Shown: positions 17,529-26,976, numbered from the stretch's first letter. The stretch: 64,000 nucleotides of DNA from Pannonibacter sp051860505 (GCF_051860505.1 NZ_JBHYDX010000001.1:248001-312000); one strand, 5' to 3'. The notes: generated by a model from the sequence alone, not told the origin. Numbers and translations: made by a program.

Positions 17529-18440
17529 ATGAGCGTGACCCCGCCCTTTGCCAGCTTTGATCCCGGCGATGACAATGGCGGCCGCCGCCGTCCTGGCCGG
17601 TTTTCAAAGGTTCCGCTGCGCCTGATCCTGCCCAATCTGGTCACCTTGCTGGCGTTGTGCTCGGGGCTGACCGGCATCCGCATGGCGCTGGAGGGGCGGT
17701 GGGAGTTTGCCGTCGGCGCGGTGCTTCTGGCCGCCGTGCTCGATGCCCTTGATGGCCGCGTTGCGCGTCTGCTCAAGGGCACGTCGAAATTCGGTGCGGA
17801 ACTGGATTCCCTCGCCGACTTCGTCAACTTCGGCGTCACGCCGGCCTTGATGCTCTATGTCTGGCTTCTGAGCGAGGTCAAGTCGCTCGGCTGGATCGCA
17901 GCGCTCGCCTATGCCATCTGCGCTGCCTTGCGGCTTGCCCGCTTCAATGCTGCTCTGGATGATCCGGACAAGCCGACCTGGTCGGTGAAATTCTTCACCG
18001 GCGCACCGGCTCCTGCCGGCGCTTTGATAGTCTTGATGCCGATCTATCTTGAGTTTCTCGGCATCTTGCCGCACTGGCCCGAGCTTGCCCCCTTTGTCGC
18101 GCTCTACACCGTCTGCATCGGCCTTCTGATGATCAGCCGCCTGCCGACCTATTCAGGCAAGAAGGTCGGCACGCGCATTCGCCGTGATCTGGTGCTGCCG
18201 TTGTTCGTGCTGGCGGTGCTGCTCGTCGCCCTGACCGTCAGCTATCCCTATCAGATGCTGGCGCTGGCAACGCTTGCCTATCTCGCCTCGATCCCGCTTG
18301 CCCTGCGCAGCTACCAGGCCCATGTGCGGGCCGATGCCAGCGGCCAACCCTTGGCCGAGAACTCACCGGACGAGGATGAGGACGATACGCTGGGCGATGG
18401 GCCCCAAGTCGATCCGGCACCCGAGCGCAAGCCGGACTGA
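17529..18440 (+). CDS. pssA: CDP-diacylglycerol-serine O-phosphatidyltransferase
   Basis: A 303-residue integral membrane enzyme of the CDP-alcohol phosphatidyltransferase family that joins serine to CDP-diacylglycerol. The catalytic signature DG-x2-AR-x8-G-x3-D-x3-D is present starting at about residue 75 (DGRVARLL, then GAELDSLAD). About eight membrane helices, with an acidic Asp/Glu-rich C-terminal tail. AAGG precedes the ATG. Downstream lie two hairpins, the second followed by a T run. Confidence 0.96.
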   Translation: MSVTPPFASFDPGDDNGGRRRPGRFSKVPLRLILPNLVTLLALCSGLTGIRMALEGRWEFAVGAVLLAAVLDALDGRVARLLKGTSKFGAELDSLADFVNFGVTPALMLYVWLLSEVKSLGWIAALAYAICAALRLARFNAALDDPDKPTWSVKFFTGAPAPAGALIVLMPIYLEFLGILPHWPELAPFVALYTVCIGLLMISRLPTYSGKKVGTRIRRDLVLPLFVLAVLLVALTVSYPYQMLALATLAYLASIPLALRSYQAHVRADASGQPLAENSPDEDEDDTLGDGPQVDPAPERKPD

Positions 18441-18465
18441 CGCTCCACCCTCAGCTTCAAGACAG

Positions 18466-18499
18466 AACCACACCGCCGGATCGCTCCGGCGGTGTGGTT
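18466..18499 (+). terminator. Hairpin 1 after pssA
   Basis: Perfect 15-bp stem (AACCACACCGCCGGA paired with its complement) around the loop TCGC, 25 nt after the pssA stop. No T run follows. Its 24-nt core reappears exactly in the second hairpin at 18680. Confidence 0.7.
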
Positions 18500-18519
18500 G
18501 ATGGCAAACCCTCTATGGT

Positions 18520-18653
18520 CATCCCGGACGCAGCGAAGCGGAGATCCGGGACCGGAGAGCCAAGGTCTCTCGGGGTTAACTCATTGAAATACAGAGGCAT
18601 CGGCTCTCCGGTCCCGGCTCGGCGCTTCGCTAACGCTCAGCTGGGCCGGGATG
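18520..18653. repeat. CCCGG-type palindromic element
   Basis: Arms about 18520-18561 and 18602-18653 are imperfect reverse complements: CATCCCGG...CCGGAGAGCC on the left and GGCTCTCCGGTCCCGG...CCGGGATG on the right. The CGCAGCGAAG motif links it to the element near 44.29 kb. It is bracketed by the two copies of the pssA hairpin. Confidence 0.8.
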
Positions 18654-18679
18654 ACGATGGGTGAGCGGGTAATCAAGCT

Positions 18680-18708
18680 CACCGCCGGATCGCTCCGGCG
18701 GTGTTTTT
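18680..18708 (+). terminator. Intrinsic terminator of psd-pssA
   Basis: Stem CACCGCCGGA/TCCGGCGGTG with loop TCGC, followed at once by TTTTTGTT. Classic Rho-independent terminator reading rightward, facing the convergent RND gene. Confidence 0.88.
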
Positions 18709-18720
18709 GTTCTGGCAGGA

Positions 18721-21700
18721 TCACTCGGCGGCCAGCGGCAGCTCTATCGGCCGGGGGGCCGGCTCCTTGCGCTCCGGCAGGCTGACCACCGTTGCAGCTG
18801 GTGCGGCGGCGACGGCTGCCTCTTCGGCAACAGGTGCCGGCTCCTGCTGTACCGGCTTGCGCCGGACGATCCGCTGGAACGTCTGCACCCAGGTGCTGGG
18901 CGCTGCGATCAGCACAGGTACCATGACCAGCGTCAGGATTGTGGAGAAGGCAAGGCCCGAGATCACCGCCGTCGACAGCTGCACCCACCAGATCGCGGTG
19001 ATCCCGCCGATGGCCGTCACCTGATCAAAGAAGCTGAAATTGATCTGTGTCGCCATCGGCACCAGGCCGATGATGGTGGTGATCGTCGTCAGCATGATCG
19101 GTCGCAGGCGCTGCAGCGAGGTCTTGAGGATCGCATCCAGTGTCGGCATGCCGTCGTCGCGGAAGCGATTGAACGTGTCGAGCAGGATGATCGCGTTGTT
19201 CACCACGATACCGGCCAGGGCAACGATGCCCGTTCCCGTCATGATGATGGAGAACTTCTGCCCCGTGATCCACATGCCCGCCAGCACGCCGAACACCGAC
19301 AGCACCACGGTGAGAAGCGTGATGAAGGTCTGGTAGAACGAATTGTACTGGGTGAGCAGGATCAGGAACATCAGGAACAGCGAGGCGACCATCGCCTTCA
19401 TCAGGAACTCGCCACTTTCCTTCTGGTCCTCATCCGCGCCGCGGAACTTCAGATGCACACTCTCCGGCCAGGTCTGGGTCTTTAGCCAGGTGTCCAGTTC
19501 CTTGACCTTGTCATCCGGCAGCATGCCCGACGCCTTGTCGACGGTGGCCTTGAGCATCATCGAGTACTGGCCATCGCGGCGGGTGATCGACGACACTTTC
19601 TGCGCCGCCGTTCGTTCGACGAAATTGGCCAATGGCACGAGGCCGAGCGGCGTCTGCAGCCGCAGCTCGTCAAAGCGGTCGAGCGTGCGCTCACTCTCCG
19701 GCAGGCGGACGCGGATATCCACCTCGTCCTCGCTGTCGCTTGGCCGGTACTTGCCGATCAGCACGCCATTGGTCACCAGCTGCACCATGCTGCCGACCGA
19801 GGCGATGCCGGCCTGGTAGCGTCCGGCCTGTTCGCGGTCGATGGCCAGCTGCCATTCGATGCCGGGCAGGGGACGGTCATCCTCCTGGTCCATCAGCCCG
19901 TCCATCTGGTTCATATGCGCCCGAATGCGTGCCACGGTCTGGACAACGGTGGCATAGTCGGTCGAGCGCACTTCCAGCTGCACGTCCTTGCCGGTTGGCG
20001 GCCCGCCCTCAATTTTGCGCAGTTCTACCTTGATGCCGGGCAGGGGGGCCGTCCGGTCGCGGATCTCCTGCGAGATCTCGACATAGCTGCGCCGGCAGCA
20101 ATAGTCCGACAGGTCGAGCTGGATCTCGCCGATCACGTCGGCCGGTTTGCCCTGGATCCCCAGCGCGTTGCCGCCGCCGCCGCCGCCACCGGGAGCGAAG
20201 GCCGAGGTCACTGCATTCTCGATGCCGGCGGTCGCCAGGACTTCACGTTCCACATCGGCGACCAGATCCCGCGCTTCGGCAGCCGACAGGTTGCCGCGTC
20301 CCGAGATCAACACCACGGCCTGTTTCGGCTCCTCGTCGACGAAGAACTCGACGCCGGCGCTGTTGCTGGAAAAGCCGGTGAAAATCCAGGCGCACAGGGC
20401 AATCATGCCACCAAACGCCACAAGCGTTCCGAAGGGATTTCCGGCGAGGAACTTCAGGCTCCGCACATAGACCCCGCCGATGCCGCGCACTTCGCGGACA
20501 TCGAAGGCGTGGGACCCGGACAGGATCTCCGCCTGGGCCTTGTCCTCGGCCGCCCTGATCGCGGCGCGGGCCTGCGACCAGCGCAGGCCGGGACGCAACA
20601 CCAGGAATGACAGACCGCCGGCCAGCAGGAAAGCCGCGCCCGCCAGCGGCAGGATCAAGCTGCCATCGAGCACCACACCGAGAAGGGGGGCCTCGACGAC
20701 CGTCATGGCGGCAAGTCCAGCGAACACCAGTGCCAGCAGAACGGCGGCGTGGCGGGAGATGAAATGCGAGATGCTGGCAAAGATGCCGCCGGTCACGGGA
20801 ATGAACACCGTCGCGGTCACCAGCGCTGCCGTCAGCACGATGATCACCATGATCGGCAGGTAGCTCATGAACTCGCCGGCGACGCCCGGCCACATCAGCA
20901 TCGGCAGGAAGGCGGCCAGCGTTGTCGCGGTCGACGAGATGATCGGCCAGAACATCAGCTTGGCGGCGCGGATATAGGCTTCCCGGTCTTCCATGCCTTC
21001 CGCGATCTTGCGGTCGGCGTATTCCACCATCACGATGGCGCCGTCGACCAGCATGCCCACGGTCAGCACCAGACCGAACATCACCATGATGTTCACGGTG
21101 TAGCCGAGGCCGGCCAGCATCAGGAAGCCGACCATGAAGGAGGTCGGGATCGCAAGGCCCACCAGCAAGGCCGACCGCACGCCGAGCGTTGCGATGATCA
21201 GCACCATGACGAGGAAGATCGCCGTCAGGATCGAGGATTCCAGCGAGCCGAGCACCTCGAAGATATTCGCCGACTGGTCGAGCATGAAGTCGACCCGGAT
21301 CGTCTCGGGCCAGTCCTTGGACGTCTCTTCGACAATCTGGCGCACGGCCGCGTTGTTCTCGATGACGTTGGTGCCGATCCGCTTGGTGATGTTCAGTGCA
21401 ATCGCCGGCTGGCCATTGACGCGGGTGTAGGATGTCGCATCCTTGAACGTGCGCCGGATCTCGGCCACGTCGCCCAGCGTCACAACGCCTTCGCCGAACT
21501 GCTTCAGCGGCAGCGAATAGACATCCTCGGCGGTTTCGACGAGACCAGGCACCTTCACGTTGAAGCGTCCGGCTCCACTGTCCAGAAAGCCTGCGGGCAC
21601 CAGCTGGTTGTTCTGGGTCAGAGACGTCAGAAGCTCCTGCTGGGTGATCGCGTAGGACTCCAGCTTGCGCGTATCGATCAGGACTTCGAGCAACTCTTCC

Positions 21701-22236
21701 CGATGACCGGAAAGATCGGCCGAGCGGACCGTATCAATGGACTCGATCTGATCCTTCAGCTTGCGCGCATGGGTATAGAGTGTGCGTTCGGGCACGTTGC
21801 CCGAAAGGGTCACGGTGATCGTCGGGGCGAGCGCGAAATTGGTCTCGCTGATCGTCGGCTCGTCGGCTTCAGCCGGCAGTTTCGCCTTGGCCTGGTCCAC
21901 CTTGTCGCGCACGTCCGACATGGCCTCGTCCTTGTTGAACGAGATGTCGAACTCCAGCACGATGCCGGCATGGCCTTCGGAGGCGATGGCCGTGAGTTCC
22001 TTCAGACCGTCGAGGCTGCGCAGCTCCGTTTCCATCGGTCGCACGAGCAGGCGCTCGGCGTCTTCCGGGGAAATGCCCTGCTGGCTGATCGAGACGAAGA
22101 ACACCGGCACGTCAATGTCCGGGCTGTCTTCCTTCGGAATGCCGATATAGGTGACGGTGCCCGCGATCACGAGCGCCATCATCAGCATGAACACCGTCTT
22201 GGGACGGCGCAGGATGGCTTCCAGCATATCGATCAT
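18721..22236 (-). CDS. RND efflux permease (AcrB superfamily)
   Basis: A 1171-residue proton-driven inner-membrane pump. It starts with a helix, has two periplasmic halves, and carries the RND core LVDGAIVMVEYADR in the middle helices with the matching VNNAIILLDTFNRF in the second half. It is about 130 residues longer than AcrB. Part of the excess is between helices 6 and 7 (about residues 492-589), with two extra hydrophobic stretches. There is a run of seven Gly in a periplasmic loop and an Ala/Pro-rich cytoplasmic tail. It follows the adaptor gene with an ATGA overlap. No outer-membrane partner is in the window. Substrate unknown. Confidence 0.92.
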   Translation of the reverse strand: MIDMLEAILRRPKTVFMLMMALVIAGTVTYIGIPKEDSPDIDVPVFFVSISQQGISPEDAERLLVRPMETELRSLDGLKELTAIASEGHAGIVLEFDISFNKDEAMSDVRDKVDQAKAKLPAEADEPTISETNFALAPTITVTLSGNVPERTLYTHARKLKDQIESIDTVRSADLSGHREELLEVLIDTRKLESYAITQQELLTSLTQNNQLVPAGFLDSGAGRFNVKVPGLVETAEDVYSLPLKQFGEGVVTLGDVAEIRRTFKDATSYTRVNGQPAIALNITKRIGTNVIENNAAVRQIVEETSKDWPETIRVDFMLDQSANIFEVLGSLESSILTAIFLVMVLIIATLGVRSALLVGLAIPTSFMVGFLMLAGLGYTVNIMVMFGLVLTVGMLVDGAIVMVEYADRKIAEGMEDREAYIRAAKLMFWPIISSTATTLAAFLPMLMWPGVAGEFMSYLPIMVIIVLTAALVTATVFIPVTGGIFASISHFISRHAAVLLALVFAGLAAMTVVEAPLLGVVLDGSLILPLAGAAFLLAGGLSFLVLRPGLRWSQARAAIRAAEDKAQAEILSGSHAFDVREVRGIGGVYVRSLKFLAGNPFGTLVAFGGMIALCAWIFTGFSSNSAGVEFFVDEEPKQAVVLISGRGNLSAAEARDLVADVEREVLATAGIENAVTSAFAPGGGGGGGNALGIQGKPADVIGEIQLDLSDYCCRRSYVEISQEIRDRTAPLPGIKVELRKIEGGPPTGKDVQLEVRSTDYATVVQTVARIRAHMNQMDGLMDQEDDRPLPGIEWQLAIDREQAGRYQAGIASVGSMVQLVTNGVLIGKYRPSDSEDEVDIRVRLPESERTLDRFDELRLQTPLGLVPLANFVERTAAQKVSSITRRDGQYSMMLKATVDKASGMLPDDKVKELDTWLKTQTWPESVHLKFRGADEDQKESGEFLMKAMVASLFLMFLILLTQYNSFYQTFITLLTVVLSVFGVLAGMWITGQKFSIIMTGTGIVALAGIVVNNAIILLDTFNRFRDDGMPTLDAILKTSLQRLRPIMLTTITTIIGLVPMATQINFSFFDQVTAIGGITAIWWVQLSTAVISGLAFSTILTLVMVPVLIAAPSTWVQTFQRIVRRKPVQQEPAPVAEEAAVAAAPAATVVSLPERKEPAPRPIELPLAAE

Positions 22237-23336
22237 TGGGCTGCCTCCGCCACTTCGGTCACCGGTTCGACGACCTGGCCGTCGCCGACAAAGTCCTGCC
22301 CGACGACAATGACCCGAACCACGTCGGGCAGTCCGCCAATCCAGACACCGTCGGACTCGCCCCCAAGAATGGTGACTGGAACGAATTGCGCTGTGTTGTC
22401 ATCCCGCACGACCCGCAGGCCGACGCGGCCTGCATCATTGAGGGTCAGGATGGCTGGCGAGATCTTGTGCGCCTTTTCCGCCTTCAGCGGCAAGCGGGTC
22501 AGCGCTGTGGTGCCGTCGCGGGCAAGACCATCGGCATTGGGAAACTCGATCTCGACGCGGAAGGTCCGGGTGTTCGGGTCTGCCGCCGGCGCAACATAGC
22601 GCACTTTGCCTTGCGGGGCGTGTCCCGTGATCAGGTTCACTTCGGCCGCCATGCCGACCTGGATAAGGCCGATGCTGGCTTCCGAGACCTGGCCGATGGC
22701 AATCATCGGGTCGGTGTCGACAAGGGTCCCGCAGGCCGAGCCGATGGCGAGATGGTCACCGACTTTCGCCATCGGGCTCTCGACCACGCCGGAGACGGGT
22801 GCGCGGATGATCGTCCGCTCCAGTTCCAGTTCCGCTTCCCGCAGCCGCGCGGTCGCCGCGTCAAAGCCCGCCTTCAGCGCGGTCACCCGGTTTTCCGCCG
22901 TGAACCCCTTGGAACTCAACTGAGTCGCGGCTTCGAAGTCGATCCGCGCCTGGGTCAGTTGCGCCTGTGCTTCCAGAACCCGTGCTTCGCGGGTGCCGCG
23001 ATCAAGCACGCAGAGCACATCGTCCTTTGCGACGACCGTGCCTTCCCGGGCCGGGCGTTCGATGATCCGCCCGGTTGTTTCCGCCCGCACCGTGACTTTC
23101 GCATGGGCCTCCGTGATGCCGCGAATGTCGAGCACGTTGATCCGGTCGGTTGCCGTCATCTCCCGTACCTTCACCTTGAAGGGGGCATCCTTGCGGCTGT
23201 CTTGGCGCTCGGCCAGCGGACGGGCGGCATTCTCGCCGTCGCTGCGGCCACCAACCACCACATCGCCACTCCACATCCAGAAGCCCACCCCTCCGGCAAT
23301 AAGGGCCGCAAGCACATAGGACATCTTCAGTTGCAT
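22233..23336 (-). CDS. RND periplasmic adaptor (HlyD/AcrA type)
   Basis: A 367-residue membrane-fusion protein with one N-terminal anchor (about residues 5-20). It has a barrel-sandwich region (EAHAKVTVRAETTGRI...EGTVVAKDD), a coiled hairpin (REARVLEAQAQLTQARIDFEAA) and a beta-barrel/membrane-proximal part. It links the RND pump to an outer-membrane channel. It overlaps the pump gene by 4 nt and lies 36 bp downstream of the PadR gene, so all three form one operon. A second Met at residue 5 is a possible alternative start. Confidence 0.92.
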   Translation of the reverse strand: MQLKMSYVLAALIAGGVGFWMWSGDVVVGGRSDGENAARPLAERQDSRKDAPFKVKVREMTATDRINVLDIRGITEAHAKVTVRAETTGRIIERPAREGTVVAKDDVLCVLDRGTREARVLEAQAQLTQARIDFEAATQLSSKGFTAENRVTALKAGFDAATARLREAELELERTIIRAPVSGVVESPMAKVGDHLAIGSACGTLVDTDPMIAIGQVSEASIGLIQVGMAAEVNLITGHAPQGKVRYVAPAADPNTRTFRVEIEFPNADGLARDGTTALTRLPLKAEKAHKISPAILTLNDAGRVGLRVVRDDNTAQFVPVTILGGESDGVWIGGLPDVVRVIVVGQDFVGDGQVVEPVTEVAEAAQ

Positions 23337-23372
23337 AACCTGTACTCCGTCAAACGGAAGAAAAACGCCGTG

Positions 23373-23930
23373 TCACTCGGCTGCGGCCGGCAGCTGGCAC
23401 GGTTCTGGTCTGGTCTCGGCGATCTGCTCGAGCTCCGACCGGTTCATTTCGAGAAACTTGAGATTTTGTTCCATGCAGGTGAGGCCGCAATTGATCGTCC
23501 AGCGCGTTGCCGGATGGTCGCATTTCTGCGTCATCTCCCTGAGCTGGCTGATTTCGGCGCGGATCTGGTCCATCTGCCGGTCGACGGCCCTGCGCACCGC
23601 AGCTGCCCCGACCAGGTCGGCGCACATCGCCACGAGCAGGAAGGGCGAGCGGAAGGTGTCTTCGGCCAGCGGCTCAGACAGGAGCGATTTCAGTTCAGCG
23701 CGCCCGGTGTCGGTGATGGAGTAGACCTTGCGGGCGGGTTTGCCCTCCTGCGGCTCGTGCCGCACGGTCACAAGTCCCTCGGCCTCGAGCTTGGCGAGGG
23801 TCGGATAGATGGAGCCGAAACCGGCTTCCTCGAAATAGCTGAACTCCCCCTCGGTCGACGCCTTGCGGATTTCATATCCGGTGGCATCGCCAAAGTTGAG
23901 GATCGCAAGGCATAATCTACGCACGCTCAT
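23373..23930 (-). CDS. PadR-family regulator of the RND operon
   Basis: A 185-residue PadR protein: winged helix at residues 1-75 (ATGYEIRKA..., GSIYPTLAKLEAEGLV) and a C-terminal helical dimer domain (PadR_C/Vir-like, about 90-175). It probably represses its own operon and is released by a pump substrate. The reading frame is open to 24155, but PadR proteins begin close to MSVRRLCLAIL, so the ATG at 23930 is chosen. Confidence 0.9.
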   Translation of the reverse strand: MSVRRLCLAILNFGDATGYEIRKASTEGEFSYFEEAGFGSIYPTLAKLEAEGLVTVRHEPQEGKPARKVYSITDTGRAELKSLLSEPLAEDTFRSPFLLVAMCADLVGAAAVRRAVDRQMDQIRAEISQLREMTQKCDHPATRWTINCGLTCMEQNLKFLEMNRSELEQIAETRPEPCQLPAAAE

Positions 23931-24232
23931 GGTTCCAGTTATGCCCCGTATTCGGACGTGGCAGGTGTCCCGCCCGCCATCGCCCGTGTTTCGCCTTTGG
24001 TTGCCCTTACGGGCGCGACTGGCGACCGGACCAGCCGGAGCGGACACGTGTCTGTCCCGCCGGCCCGCTTCGCCTTGGATCAACTCCTGAACCGAACCGG
24101 TTGCCGCGGTGCTCCGGTCAGGAGGCAACTTGAATTCTGCGTTCCTGCACCCCACGTCTTTGGGGCCGACAGGACCCTTCCGTCGCCGTCAGCACCGACG
24201 ATCCGGATCGCACGTCCTACGCGATTGACCTA

Positions 24233-24252
24233 ATATCGGATCGATATATATC
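24233..24252. promoter_or_regulatory. AT-rich dyad in the padR upstream region
   Basis: ATATCG-GAT-CGATAT (24233-24247) is a perfect inverted repeat and overlaps the palindrome GATATATATC (24243-24252). It is the only AT-rich patch in the 586-bp gap between padR and the next gene. It may be an operator or promoter, for padR from a distance of 300 bp or for the gene at 24517. I see nothing else in this gap. Confidence 0.4.
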
Positions 24253-24516
24253 AAATCAATATAGCTTGGCAAAATAAACAGGCCACGCCCGCCGGGTTTG
24301 CTGCGGCTGTGTCGTTCTGCTGCCGGACTGATGTAAATTGCTGTTCTTGCGCTGCTTCGCCGCGCAGCTTTCGCCATTTGGCCCATTGCCGCGCCATCAA
24401 AGCTGGCGCATGCTGGCTGAGTGATTTCGGCCTTGTGCTGGCATCACGCAAAAAATGAAAACATCGAACAATCGGTGTTTCCCTGTGCGACCAGACCCGG
24501 ATCTGGAGGTCCCCTG

Positions 24517-24885
24517 ATGAAGACTGACCTGCCGTTGCTTCAGCGCCATATCGAGCGCGTCCTGCCGGAAAATCCGTTGTTCCGCCTGCTGGCCATCAAT
24601 GGTGCAGTCGGCGTCCTCGTGTCCTTGCTTGTCTTTGCCGGGCTCTTGATCAGCAATGCCGCCGGCCTGCGCGACCTGATCGCCAACGCCGAGGATCCGG
24701 TTGTCCCGGTGGTGCTGCTTGGGTTTGGTCTCATCATCACCCTGGGCTCTGCTGTCATCGGCAGCGCCATCATGATGCTGCCGTCGGACGAGGACACCGG
24801 CTCCGGTCGCCGGGACCGCATCGAGGGCGAGTTGATCCCGATCCGCGTGCATGCCCGTGCGCGCCGCCCCCTGTCTCGCGACTGA
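24517..24885 (+). CDS. Small two-helix membrane protein, unknown
   Basis: A 122-residue protein. Two hydrophobic helices (about residues 21-45 and 58-83) are followed by a polar, Arg/Asp-rich tail. No family recognised. The start is chosen by a strong GGAGGT 7 nt before this ATG; an upstream in-frame start lacks one. It is flanked by unrelated genes and shows no unusual base composition. Confidence 0.6.
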   Translation: MKTDLPLLQRHIERVLPENPLFRLLAINGAVGVLVSLLVFAGLLISNAAGLRDLIANAEDPVVPVVLLGFGLIITLGSAVIGSAIMMLPSDEDTGSGRRDRIEGELIPIRVHARARRPLSRD

Positions 24886-25038
24886 GACTGCGGCTGATCG
24901 GACACCAGACTGGATGGCTGGTCGGGTCTCTGGTCGGCAATCGGATTGCTGGCCATCGGCCGGCCAGCGCATCTGCGTCTTGCCAAACCCGCGCGGGTCA
25001 GGTTCCATAGCCTGAATTTGCAGAAGGAATTCAGGCGT

Positions 25039-25950
25039 ATGGACGCATCCTACCCCCGCGACATGGTCGGCTACGGCCGTGCCATTCCCCATCCGCAGTG
25101 GCCGGGCGAGGCCAATGTGGCGGTGCAGTTCGTCGTCAATTACGAGGAAGGCGGCGAGAACAACATCCTGCACGGCGATGCGGCCTCCGAGGCCTTCCTG
25201 TCCGAGATTGTCGGGGCGCAAGCTTGGCCGGGCAAGCGCCACTGGAACATGGAATCCATCTACGAATACGGCTCGCGCGCCGGCTTCTGGCGACTGTGGC
25301 GCATGTTCACCAGCCGCAACATCCCCGTCACCGTCTATGGCGTCGCCACCGCGCTCGCCCGCAACCCGGAGGTGGTCGCGGCCATGAAGGAGGCCGACTG
25401 GGAAATCGCCTCCCATGGCCTCAAGTGGATCGAGCACGCCGACATGCCGGAAGAGGTGGAACGCGCCCAGATCCTCGAGGCGATCCGCCTGCATGAGGAG
25501 GTGACCGGTTCACGCCCGATGGGCTGGTACACCGGCCGCTGCTCCATGAACACCCGTCGCCTCGTCATGGAAACCGGCGGCTTCCTCTATGACAGCGACA
25601 GCTACGCTGACGATCTGCCCTATTGGGTCGAGGGCCCGAACGGCCCGCATCTGGTCATTCCCTACACGCTCGACGCCAACGACATGCGTTTCGCCACGCC
25701 CCAGGGCTTCAACACCGGCGACCATTTCTTCGACTATCTCAAGGACAGTTTCGACACGCTCTACCGCGAGGGCGAGGAGGGCAGTCCGAAGATGATGTCG
25801 ATCGGCCTGCATTGCCGTCTTGTTGGAAGGCCTGGCCGGGCCGCCGCGCTTGCCCGTTTCCTCGACTATGTCGCCGGCCACGACAAGGTCTGGCTCACCC
25901 GCCGCATCGACATCGCCTGGCACTGGCACGCCCACCACTCCGCCGGGTGA
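25039..25950 (+). CDS. puuE: Allantoinase PuuE (polysaccharide-deacetylase fold)
   Basis: A 303-residue NodB-homology protein of the PuuE branch, which hydrolyses allantoin in purine catabolism. The opening YPRDMVGYGRAIPHPQWPG and FVVNYEEGGE are diagnostic, with YEYGSRAGFWR, SHGLKW and GLHCRLVGRPGR later. Length is typical. AAGGA precedes the ATG; the longer frame upstream is not conserved in type. No other ureide genes are nearby, so the assignment rests on sequence alone. Confidence 0.88.
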   Translation: MDASYPRDMVGYGRAIPHPQWPGEANVAVQFVVNYEEGGENNILHGDAASEAFLSEIVGAQAWPGKRHWNMESIYEYGSRAGFWRLWRMFTSRNIPVTVYGVATALARNPEVVAAMKEADWEIASHGLKWIEHADMPEEVERAQILEAIRLHEEVTGSRPMGWYTGRCSMNTRRLVMETGGFLYDSDSYADDLPYWVEGPNGPHLVIPYTLDANDMRFATPQGFNTGDHFFDYLKDSFDTLYREGEEGSPKMMSIGLHCRLVGRPGRAAALARFLDYVAGHDKVWLTRRIDIAWHWHAHHSAG

Positions 25951-26022
25951 GAGCACTTGATGGGGCTTTGGGCGGTTCATGTCGGATCGCCCGGCCCATA
26001 TCCTCCAAACCCTGAGCCCGCC

Positions 26023-26904
26023 ATGCCGTCGCCCGCGTCCCTTCCCAGTTACCACCTCTATGGCGAGACCGAGGGCGCGGCGGAGTTCGACTTCTTTCAC
26101 ATCGAGACCATCCGCGCCCGCTCCCGGGCGCTCGGCTGGCAGCTCGAGCCCCATGCTCACGCCCATCTGGCCCAGGTGCTGCACATCACGCGTGGTGGCG
26201 GGCGGCTGGTGGAGGAGGGCGGCGAGCGCGAGATCCGCCCCGGCGGCCTCTGCTTCACCCCGCCGCACACGTTGCATGGCTGGAGTTTCCTGCCCGACAC
26301 CGAGGGTTATGTCGTCTCCTTCACCCCCGATTATCTCGTCTCTGGCGGCACCACCCGCTCGGAGGCCGAGCAGCGCGCGCTGACCTCCAGCGGCAACACG
26401 CTGATCCATCCCGAGGCCGATGGCGCCCGCCTCGGCTTCTACTGCGCCGAGATGGCAGCCGAATTCGACATCGGCCGCCGCCGCCGCGCCCTGTTCCGCC
26501 CGCTCGTTGCCCTGACGCTGCTGGTGCTGTTCCCCGGCGAAGGTTCCGCCGGCGCGCCCGATGCCGCCCCCGGCTTTTCGCTGTTCCGCTTTCGCCAGCT
26601 GGTTGAGGAGCGCTACCGCCAGGACTGGAACGCCGAGCCCTATGCCGAAGCCATGGGCCTCACCGTGCAGCGGCTCAACCGCTACTGCCGCCTGTTCATC
26701 GGCCGCACCGCGTCCCAGGCGGTGCGCGAGCGTCTCATCATCGAGGCGCGCCGCCTGCTCGCCTTTTCCGGCCTCAGCGTGTCTCAGGTCGCCTATGAAC
26801 TGGGCTTCGAGGATCCGGCCTATTTTTCCCGCGTCTTCCGCAAGGAGACCGGCGAGGCGCCGGCCGACTTCCGTGCGCGCCACCGCGACGACGGCTTGGC
26901 ATGA
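26023..26904 (+). CDS. AraC-family regulator (PobR/HpaA-like)
   Basis: A 293-residue activator: N-terminal cupin-type sensor domain (HAHAHLAQVLHI...GGLCFTPPHTLHGWSF) and C-terminal double HTH (LTVQRLNRYCRLFIGRTASQ, and VSQVAYELGFEDPAYFSRVF). The domain arrangement resembles the AraC-type activators of 4-hydroxybenzoate hydroxylase in rhizobia, and pobA is 0.5 kb away. However, pobA is transcribed toward it, so they do not share a promoter. Link to pobA is plausible, not shown. Confidence 0.85.
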   Translation: MPSPASLPSYHLYGETEGAAEFDFFHIETIRARSRALGWQLEPHAHAHLAQVLHITRGGGRLVEEGGEREIRPGGLCFTPPHTLHGWSFLPDTEGYVVSFTPDYLVSGGTTRSEAEQRALTSSGNTLIHPEADGARLGFYCAEMAAEFDIGRRRRALFRPLVALTLLVLFPGEGSAGAPDAAPGFSLFRFRQLVEERYRQDWNAEPYAEAMGLTVQRLNRYCRLFIGRTASQAVRERLIIEARRLLAFSGLSVSQVAYELGFEDPAYFSRVFRKETGEAPADFRARHRDDGLA

Positions 26905-26920
26905 TCCATACCGCGCCAAA

Positions 26921-26976
26921 TTAACGATGCGTCAACATTAACGATGTTTTAACAATTTGAGTTAATTTCGCGTAAA
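26921..26976. promoter_or_regulatory. Tandem CtrA-like boxes
   Basis: Three TTAA-N7 half-site pairs: TTAA-N7-TCAAC at 26921, a perfect TTAA-CGATGTT-TTAAC at 26938-26953, and TTAA-N7-TAAA at 26962. The first two are 17 nt apart. The perfect one equals the consensus for the alphaproteobacterial cell-cycle regulator CtrA. They lie just after the AraC stop and about 70-130 nt before the small membrane protein at 27048. Confidence 0.55.

Noticed and set aside
20749..23915. Long plus-strand frames over the RND and adaptor genes
   Set aside because: No recognisable domain, composition typical of antisense, and the minus-strand proteins are unambiguous.
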